DNA from: Tetradesmus obliquus
Taxonomy: Eukaryota > Chlorophyta > Chlorophyceae > Sphaeropleales > Scenedesmaceae
DNA: 64,000 bases
Assembly: GCA_030272155.1 (NCBI GenBank)
Contig: CP126191.1
Span: 3,866,501 to 3,930,500, forward strand
Reading direction: 5' to 3'
The notes below the pieces were generated by a model. The model saw only the letters and a program-made list of their open reading frames with translations, searched no databases and was not told the origin of the DNA. Position numbers and translations under genes: made by a program. Position 1 is the first letter of the stretch; each line of letters opens with the position of its first letter. This document shows, piece after piece, positions 56,865 through 64,000 of the stretch.

Positions 56865-58535
56865 ATGATATGTCCCTTACACTATCAGAAAGCACGTAAC
56901 CGTACGTGCACGCTTCCCAACTGCTACTCTGTTGACAGTTTAGTCACCAGCTGGTGCTGCAGCACGACAGCAGCAGCTGCTCTGCGCACATCTGCTCTGC
57001 GCACATCTGCTCTGCGCACATCGCTAGCCCTGCTACCACCCCAGCCGAATGACTTGATGACATCAAAGTACAGCTACCAGGACTTACTGCAAACACACAG
57101 GATTAAACCTACACACACATCGTTACAATGCTTGCGCCATCAACAGCAGATGGCCAGCAGGCCTGCCAGGCTGACTCAAGATGTTGGAAATGCGCGCAAT
57201 GCTGCTGCCAATTGGTGCAGTATGGTGCACCCGACACCCGACTTGCGACCACCCATGGTGGCTTGCATTGCTCCCGGTTCAATACAGTCACACGTGCTGT
57301 GGGGACAGTCAGCAGAAGGTGGGCATTGCTGCCGACTGGCTTGCTGCGGATCAATAATGCAGAATACAAAAGCTTCTCCCACTCAGCAAAGGGCGCAGCA
57401 TGGCTTTGCCCAATGCTGCATGGCACATCAATGCAACATGCAACTACTGCAAGAAATGCTTGGCAACCTTGCCACTGAAAACTGCTGGCAAGCTTGCTGC
57501 TGCTGCCCCTGCACAGCTGACGCTTTCCACAGCCTGTTCCTCTGGTCGTTCTATGCAACCCCAACATTTGGTGCAGCTGCACCAGTGCAACATGCAAATG
57601 CGGAGCGACTTCAAGTGGATCAAAAATGCAGCGCAACATCAATGTGCAATGCAGTGCAAGAACAACTCAAATGCATGAAGGCACCAAGGAAGCAATTAAG
57701 CTGCAAGCAACGCATGACAAAGGACAGCATGCAAGGCGTGTTCAAAGACATCAGCAGGCGACAAGGCAAACACCCCTCAAACACTGTCAACATGGCATGT
57801 CTGGCTAAGCCATTGATCAGTGACACTGCTGCACCCTGCCATGGCACAGCCTTAAAACCTGCAGTGCAAGTTCGGCAGCTCTCAAAGCAAGCCCATTCAA
57901 GCAGATCAAGCAGATCAAGCAGATCAAGCAGATCAAGCAGATCAAGAGATCACCATGTATGGCATGCATGGCGTGCTTGTCATGATGCCAACCTCGCTGG
58001 CACACGGCCAGATGGTGCAGAGCAGGCGTGCAAGTGTGCACCTGCAACACTTTGCAAGGGTATCACTGTTGTACATGGAGCGCTAGAGGAAACAAGAAGG
58101 AAACACGACAGGCACTCAGAAGAGATGAGCACATATGCTGCTCACACGCATGCACACACTTGTGCAAACACATATCACACATGTGAAGCTGAAGACTGCA
58201 GCTCGCCCTCAAGAGAGCAGGGAATTCAGACAGAGATCAATGCCCACCCACTCGAGATTCCATGCCTGCTGCCAGCAGACATTGCAGCGCATTTGCAGTC
58301 TGCATGTTCGTGCAATGCAGATGGGAGGGGTCAAGCATGCTGCCAAAGTCCTGAACCAATTGCAGACGGGGTGCAAACAGACACGTGCGTGCTCAACTCT
58401 GCTCAAGCATGCTTCGGCGCCTTCAGGCTCCACACTAGACACTCGAAACTTGTTGTACATCCCAACACACGCAGCATTGTGCCATGCAAGGACCCCAACA
58501 GGTCCTGCGCGGCGCCGCTGCCCCCACCCAGGTAA
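56865..58535 (+). CDS. Unexplained 556-codon intronless ORF, doubtful gene
   Basis: ATG to TAA without interruption, 556 residues. Composition is unusual (Cys, His, Gln, Ala, Ser, Thr). It contains a 15-bp repeat at 56981-57022 coding ALRTS three times and a 9-bp repeat near 57899-57947 coding an SRSSRSS run. There is no recognisable domain, signal peptide or membrane segment. Third positions do not show the strong G/C preference of neighbouring exons. It is convergent with the AP2 gene (its stop is 128 bp from the AP2 stop) and divergent from the secreted-protein gene. It could be an orphan gene or a stop-poor antisense stretch opposite the AP2 3' UTR; a minus-strand TGTAA near 57131 would allow such a long UTR. 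Confidence 0.3.
   Translation: MICPLHYQKARNRTCTLPNCYSVDSLVTSWCCSTTAAAALRTSALRTSALRTSLALLPPQPNDLMTSKYSYQDLLQTHRIKPTHTSLQCLRHQQQMASRPARLTQDVGNARNAAANWCSMVHPTPDLRPPMVACIAPGSIQSHVLWGQSAEGGHCCRLACCGSIMQNTKASPTQQRAQHGFAQCCMAHQCNMQLLQEMLGNLATENCWQACCCCPCTADAFHSLFLWSFYATPTFGAAAPVQHANAERLQVDQKCSATSMCNAVQEQLKCMKAPRKQLSCKQRMTKDSMQGVFKDISRRQGKHPSNTVNMACLAKPLISDTAAPCHGTALKPAVQVRQLSKQAHSSRSSRSSRSSRSSRSRDHHVWHAWRACHDANLAGTRPDGAEQACKCAPATLCKGITVVHGALEETRRKHDRHSEEMSTYAAHTHAHTCANTYHTCEAEDCSSPSREQGIQTEINAHPLEIPCLLPADIAAHLQSACSCNADGRGQACCQSPEPIADGVQTDTCVLNSAQACFGAFRLHTRHSKLVVHPNTRSIVPCKDPNRSCAAPLPPPR
56981..57022 (+). repeat. 15-bp tandem repeat inside the long ORF
   Basis: Three copies of TCTGCGCACATCTGC starting at 56981, 56996 and 57011. 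The unit is a multiple of three, so the frame is kept. Confidence 0.9.
57899..57947 (+). repeat. 9-bp tandem repeat inside the long ORF
   Basis: About five copies of AGCAGATCA. The unit is a multiple of three and encodes the Ser/Arg run. Confidence 0.9.
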
Positions 58536-58663
58536 CAGCTTGTTCAAAACCCGTTATGACAGCCGGCTGCAGCAGCAGCTGCCAGTGGCCATATGCCCAC
58601 CCCGCAGCCCCGTGACTGCCGTGACTGCCGACGCAAGGTGACCAGACGCTGCGGTGGTTGACT

Positions 58664-60451
58664 TCACCCATCAACGCCTGCAGCCGGCTGCTGCTGCTGC
58701 TGCTGCTGTTGCTGTGCAGCACTGGCCGCCCCAGCTGCTGCTGCCTCAGCATCCTCCTCCCTCTCCTGCCGCTCCTCCTCTCCCTCCTTTCCCTCCTCCT
58801 CCCCTTCTCCCGGCATGCTGTTGAGCAGCTGAGAGCCCCAGGGCGGCTGCGGCAGGCTGGTGGCCACAGCCACGCCTCCATCCTCAGGCAGCTGCGGCTG
58901 CACTGCATTCAGCAGCGTGGCGCGGCCCCTGAAGTGGATGGCTGCTGCATTCCAGGCCTGCGCAGCCTCTGCCTCGGTGTTGTAGCTGCCCACATTGAGC
59001 ACCTGCAGGCGCAGAAAAGAGGGCAGAAAACTGATATGATGAGGCGAGAGTGTTGCCCAGCATTGGACGGCTACAACACTGCATAACAACGACATGCTGC
59101 ATCTATCTACAGATAGGGTGGACACATCTACAGCTGTGCGGTGCGTGGCGGCCTTGTTGTTGTGGCAGCCTCCGCCAAGCTGCCCCTGCCAGCGCAGCAT
59201 TTCCAGCCAGCACTGCGCTGCCATGCAGGCTCACAGCACAAGCAGAGCCTCTCAACCCCCAGCATCATGTCCAGGCACCAACCCAACCAATCCCCTGGCC
59301 CCTCACCTTGCCGCCGTAGCTGAACTGCGTGCGCCAGCGCACCGTGTTGCGCTTGCAGCGGTACACCCCCGTGTAGCTCGTGGACCTGCAGCCAAACTTG
59401 AGCTGGCCCCCAGGGTCCTTGTAGCGAGGCACCATCTGGCCCCTGTTGCCGCTGCCAAGCGGCCTGCCGCCCTTTGGGTTTGCGCCCTGCGCTGCACGCA
59501 CCGCAGCAGGCAAGCTCTTGCCGCTGCTGCCGCCGCTGGCGGCTGCGGCAGCAGCCGCTGCTGCTGTGCTGTCGGCAGCAGCTGGTGTGCCCTGGCGCTG
59601 ATTGGCAGCCTTGCGCTTGTTGCTCGGCGCTGCTGCTGCTGCTGGTTTTGATCCCTGCTTGCGTTTTGATCCCTGCTTGCCTGTTGCTGCTGCTGCTGCT
59701 GCCTGGCCGTAGTCGCTGTCTTCCTCACTATCATTGTCACCGCCAGCAGCCGCGTCAGTGTCGCTGTCGCTGCCATCGTCGCCGCTGCCAGCCCACTCGC
59801 TGCTGCTGTCGCTCATGTTGGACACTTCTGGGCTGCTGCTGCTGAGCAAGCCCTCATCATCACTCTCCACATCACTGCTGCCCTCGCTGCTCTGCTGCTG
59901 CGAGTCTGAATTTTCTTTGTCCCTGTCCTCACTGCCAGCTTTCTTGGCCGCTGCGCGGCGCTTGCCAGCTCCCCGCTGCTGCTGCTGGTGCTGCTGCCGC
60001 TTGCTGGCAGCAGCAGGGCCCGCCTTATGCCGCTTCGCTGCTGCCTGGCCGCTGCTGCCAGCCGCTGAGCTGCCTGTTGTGTCGCGCCGCCGCACGCCTG
60101 CAGCCCTGCGGCTGCCACTCCGCGTCCGCCTGCTGCTGTTACCATGCAGAACCGGCGCCGCCGCTGCTGCTGGTGGTGGTGGGTTGCCTGCAGGCCCTGT
60201 GGTTCTTCCCCGCTTCCTGCCTGCCCCCTGCTGCTCAGATCCAGACACTGCTGCTGCTGTTGCTGCTTCTGCTGCTGCTGTGACGTTGCCAGCCTGACTA
60301 CTGCCTGTTGCTTTGCCAGCTGACGGCAGTGCTGGCACTGCTGCCCCCAGCTGCTTGCGCCGCTTGTCTGCGTCGCGAGCAGCGGCGCGCTTGGGCCTGG
60401 CACGCACTACATCAGGCGCGTCAGGGTCGATGAAAAAGGGCTGAAACTGCA

Positions 60452-60492
<41 letters not shown>

Positions 60493-60844
60493 CTTTGGAG
60501 TGATTCAGGAGGTGCTGCTGCGTCTAGCTGAGCAGCGGGGCCAGGAGAACCCTCACCAGCTGCTGCTGCTGCTGCTGCTGCTGGTTTTGCTGCGTTCTGC
60601 TGGTCAGCCGCTGGGGCTGCTGTGCCGGATACTTGCAGGCGACTGGCTGGCAGGTGCTCTGCTGCTGCTCTCACCTGCTGCTGCTGCTGCTGCTGCTCCT
60701 GAGCTGGTACTTTCGCGATCCTCAGACCAGCAACAGCGGGGAATGCAGCAGCAACCACCCCTGCAGCTGCGGCCGGCCCAGCATGCTGCACAGCTGCTGA
60801 GGCAGGCCCAGCAGCGGCTGCGGCACCAGGCTGCCTGCGCATTA

Positions 60845-60878
<34 letters not shown>

Positions 60879-62842
60879 GGTTGCCTCATCTTCATCCATT
60901 CGCAATTGCTGCTGCAGCTGCTTAGCGCTGGCTGTCACATGCGCCTCAACTGCAGCAGCACCAGCATCTGCTGCATGCTGCTGCTGCTGCTGCTGCTCTG
61001 TGCTGGCTGTCAGCTGCCGCAGCAGCTGCTGCCGCATGTCCAGCATGCTACCTGGCAGGCTGAAGGCTTCATGCTTCACACACAGCAGCTCCACAGCAGG
61101 CCACAGGGATGCAGGCAGCAAGCCAGGCACAGCAGTAGCAGCAGCAGCAGGAGGAGTGGCAGCAGCATCAGCCGCGCGTGCTGAGCTGCGCCTGCTGCGA
61201 GGTGCCCTGCCAGCAGCAGCAGCCAGTTGCCTGGGCTGGATGAGCATGTCAGTCAGCCCGGGTGCTGCTGCTGCTGCTGTTGGTGGTGCTGCTGCCCCAG
61301 GATCCAGCTGCACGCTGTGCAGCACGCTGTGCCTGCTGATGCCAAACTCAGCAGGTGCGCCATCATCTGCTGCTGCTCCTGTTGCTGCCCCTGGAAGCCC
61401 TACAACGTGCTGCTGCTGCTGCTGCTGCTGCTGCTGATCCACCTGCCCAGCGCCCTCCTCTGCAGCAGTGATGACTGAGCCAGGGTGGTCAGCGAATGCG
61501 AGCCGCTTGCGTGCCCCTGCTGCTGCAGGACTCAGCGGCTGCTGCCGCCTGCTGCCCCTGCCGCTGCCGCCGGTGCCGCTGCTGCGCCGCTTGCGCTGGT
61601 GCTGCTGCCCTGGCTGCCACAGGGGGTCTGCGCTGCTGCTGAAGGGCAGCAGGTGCTCCGGCAACAGCGCTGCAGCTGCTGCTATGTTGTCCTGCTGGGC
61701 ATCAACAGCAGTGCCTGCTGCTGCACCTTCAGCGCCAACAGGAGGTGAAATTGGCGGAATCTGATGACTGATTTCAAGTGCAGCAGCATCTGCACCGCCC
61801 ACACCTGCTGCTGCTGCTGCTGCTGCCTGCCTCTTGCGCCGCCGCCGATTACTCGCAGGAGCCACAGCAGCTGCGCCGCTTGCTGCTGCTGCTGCAGAGT
61901 TAGGCTCCATCTCTGCTGCTGCCAGCCCCAGCAGCAGCTCAGCCCCACTGAAGATGTCACTGCCTGCCCTGCCTGCAGCCACAGCACTGGGCAGACGCGC
62001 CTCAGGCACAGCAGCACCCTGCCCTGCCACTGCTGCTGCTGCCTCTGCTGCTGCCGCTGCTGCTGCCAGCAGCTCCTTCTCTTGGGGCTGCGCAGCACTC
62101 ACGGCAGCAGCAACAAGCCGCGCGCCGGCACCAGCTATGACAGAGGCCGCGCGGCGGGCCCTGCCCAGCTGCTGCTGCTGCTGCTGCTGCTGTTGCAGTG
62201 GCTCCGTTGCTGCTGGAGGCTGTGGAGGTAGTGCGGCGTAGCTGGGCACAGAGCTTGCTGCTGCTGCTGCTGCTGCTGTTGGCTGTGCAGCTGCCCAGCT
62301 GGCGTCTGCTCCAGGAGCAAGGAAACCTGTCACTTGCTGCTGCTGCTGCTGCTGCTGCTGGTGGCCAGCAAGGCTGCCCGTGTGGGTCTGGATGAAGCTG
62401 TCAGGTGGCAGCTCAGCAGCTGAGCTGGCAGCAGCAGCAGCAGCAGCGCTGCTGACAGCTGCTGCTTGGAAGGGGCTCATCAGGCTGCTGCTGTGCGCGC
62501 CAGTGGAGCCTGCATTTGGCAGGAACTGCCGAGCTGGCGGCCTCCTGCTGGCTGGAGTGAGGAAGCCAGACGCACCAGTGTCACCTGCAGCGCCCCCTGC
62601 TGCTGCTGCTGCCTCTGCTGCTGGGCCTGCAGCACTAACCGAAGCAGGGCTGCCGCCCGCTGCTGCTGCTGCTGCTGCTGCACCCCAGCCAGGGCTAGTC
62701 AAGCAGCTGCCTGGTGCTGCTGCTTTGGTGCTGCTGGCGAGCTGAGCTGGTGTTGCCAGTGCAGCAGCAGGCGTGGCAAGCATGTAGCTGGGTGGCTTGG
62801 CTTTTGGGGTCACAAAGAGGACACTGTCACTGGCTGGCATCA

Positions 62843-62889
<47 letters not shown>

Positions 62890-63110
62890 GCAAGTGCAGC
62901 GGTGTGCCTGATGTTCACTGAGGCTGCTGCAGCATCGAGCATGGAGCTGAACGAAGCAGGCATGCTTGCTGCTGCTGCTGCTGCTGTTGCTGCAGTCGCT
63001 GCTGCCGGCAGCTGCAGTGTGTGTGATGCTGGCGCTTGCTTGGGTGATGGTGGGAAGAGGTGGGTGCCTGGGGTCATCAACTGCTGGTGGCCTGAGGAGA
63101 GAGGAGCAGC

Positions 63111-63149
<39 letters not shown>

Positions 63150-63424
63150 TTGTAACTTGTACTCTGGGTGCGCCACAGGATGATGTGCTGCAATGACACC
63201 AGGTGCTGCTGCTGCTGCTGCTTGTGCCATGTGCCCTGCCTCAAGGCTGTCAGAGGCAGTGTGTGCATGCAGGCCATCAAGCGCATCACGCACACCAGCA
63301 GCAGCAGCATGCTGTGTAGCTGTGCTATGCAGCGGCACAGCTTCATCACCGTCCTGCTGCGCAGCTGCTTCTGGCAGCAGCACTGGGCTGTGTCCCGCAG
63401 GCAGCTGCTGCTGTGGGTGATAGC

Positions 63425-63455
<31 letters not shown>

Positions 63456-63961
63456 ATTGCTGGCATGTTTCATCACTACCTGGCCTGGCCTGCTGCCTGA
63501 GCTGCCCTTCTCACCATCACTGCTGCTGCCGCTGCCTGCTGCCCACACATCAAACAGATCAGGCAGGGGCTGCTGCTGCTGCCGCTGCTGCTGCTGCTGC
63601 TGCTGTTGGGCAGGGTACCAGGCCGGGGCGCCGGTTGCCACAGCAGCAGCAGGTGTCACCATGCGATGCTCCTCCAGCTGCTGCTGCTGCATGCTGCGGA
63701 TCTGTGCTGCAGATGGTGTGGGTGGTCCGTCTGCTGCTGGCGCATACACCTGGTGCGTTGCAATGCCAGCAGGGACAATCCCCGGTGCAGCAGCAGCAGC
63801 AGCGGCAGCATGCACGCTGCTTGCATCGTGCTGTGGCTGCAGGGGTTGCTGAGCTGCTGCTGGCTGTTGGTGCTGCTGCTGCTGCTGCTGCTGCTGGTGT
63901 GGTGGTGGCAGCAGCAGCGTGTCAGGCAGGGCCAAAGGCATGGGTGGTGGCAGCACCCCCA

Positions 63962-64000
<39 letters not shown>
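58664..64000 (-). CDS. Giant poly-Gln AP2-domain protein, 5' end beyond the window
   Basis: Two exons join in phase: one open from beyond 64000 to 59307, and 59002-58664 with the stop. At least 1,670 residues are visible and the frame is open at the right edge. Most of the protein is Gln- and Ala-rich low complexity, with basic patches such as RRRRKRQ and GSKRKQGSK and an acidic DSDTDAAAGGDNDSEEDSD. A single AP2/ERF domain sits near the C-terminus and is split by the intron: CRSTSYTGVYRCKRNTVRWR, TQFSYGGK, then VLNVGSYNTEAEAAQAWNAA and AIHFRGRATLLN. This fits an AP2-type DNA-binding protein. The tail is acidic (GEGEEEGKEGEEERQE) and ends in poly-Gln and PAAGVDG. Confidence 0.88.

Noticed and set aside
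1-64000. Search by eye for CRISPR arrays, transposases, reverse transcriptases, virus-like elements and rRNA
   Set aside because: None seen. Tandem repeats present are micro- or minisatellites or exon-edge echoes, without spacers of CRISPR type or element-encoded proteins.

Overview
The window looks like nuclear DNA of a green alga, most likely a chlorophycean (Scenedesmus/Tetradesmus-like Sphaeropleales; genus not provable here). The reasons are intron-dense genes of plant/green-algal type (TGD1, redox-type NADP-malate dehydrogenase, plastid RRF, bacterial-type AspRS, AP2 and U/P-type cyclin), CTG/CAG triplet runs throughout, and TGTAA polyadenylation signals. I saw no bacterial operon, CRISPR array, tRNA/rRNA gene, transposase or reverse transcriptase, and no virus-like element.

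Layout: TGD1 (minus, 984-4641) and an MFS/Spinster-type transporter (plus, 5462-10418) diverge from a shared 0.8 kb region. Chloroplast ribosome recycling factor (minus, 11842-14268; first exon not found) is followed by chloroplast NADP-malate dehydrogenase (minus, 16169-19322). A Gln-rich coiled-coil protein of unknown function (21331-23916), the cohesin-release factor WAPL (27283-31361), a SET-domain protein (32496-33941) and a fragmentary unknown gene (36204-36901 or longer) lie on plus. A C-terminal J-domain protein (minus, 39171-40612), organellar aspartyl-tRNA synthetase (minus, 41152-45860), an unknown helical protein (minus, 46194-47790), a U/P-type cyclin (plus, 48783-50847), a secreted dirigent/AOC-barrel-like protein (minus, 54064-56484), an unexplained 556-codon intronless ORF (plus, 56865-58535) and the 3' part of a giant poly-Gln AP2 protein (minus, 58664 to the right edge) complete the map. 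For most genes the exon phases were checked by hand and the joined frames close exactly.

Functionally the window mixes plastid biology (lipid import, translation, malate valve) with chromatin and regulatory genes (WAPL, SET, cyclin, AP2). I see no co-regulated pathway cluster.

The most unusual signal is a recurring structure I call exon-edge echoes. In three genes (TGD1, MFS, RRF), seven introns carry one to three diverged extra copies of the neighbouring exon edge plus its splice site, usually repeated every 112-135 bp. Several copies differ from the true exon mainly at third codon positions, and one forms a perfect frame-preserving 33-nt micro-exon. A second pattern is that many 3' splice sites are made of (CTG)n-CAG tracts, while the sense strand of exons carries CAG/GCA/AGC runs. 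Paired palindromes near the left edge, a redox-regulation pattern in NADP-MDH and the unexplained long ORF are also worth a second look.
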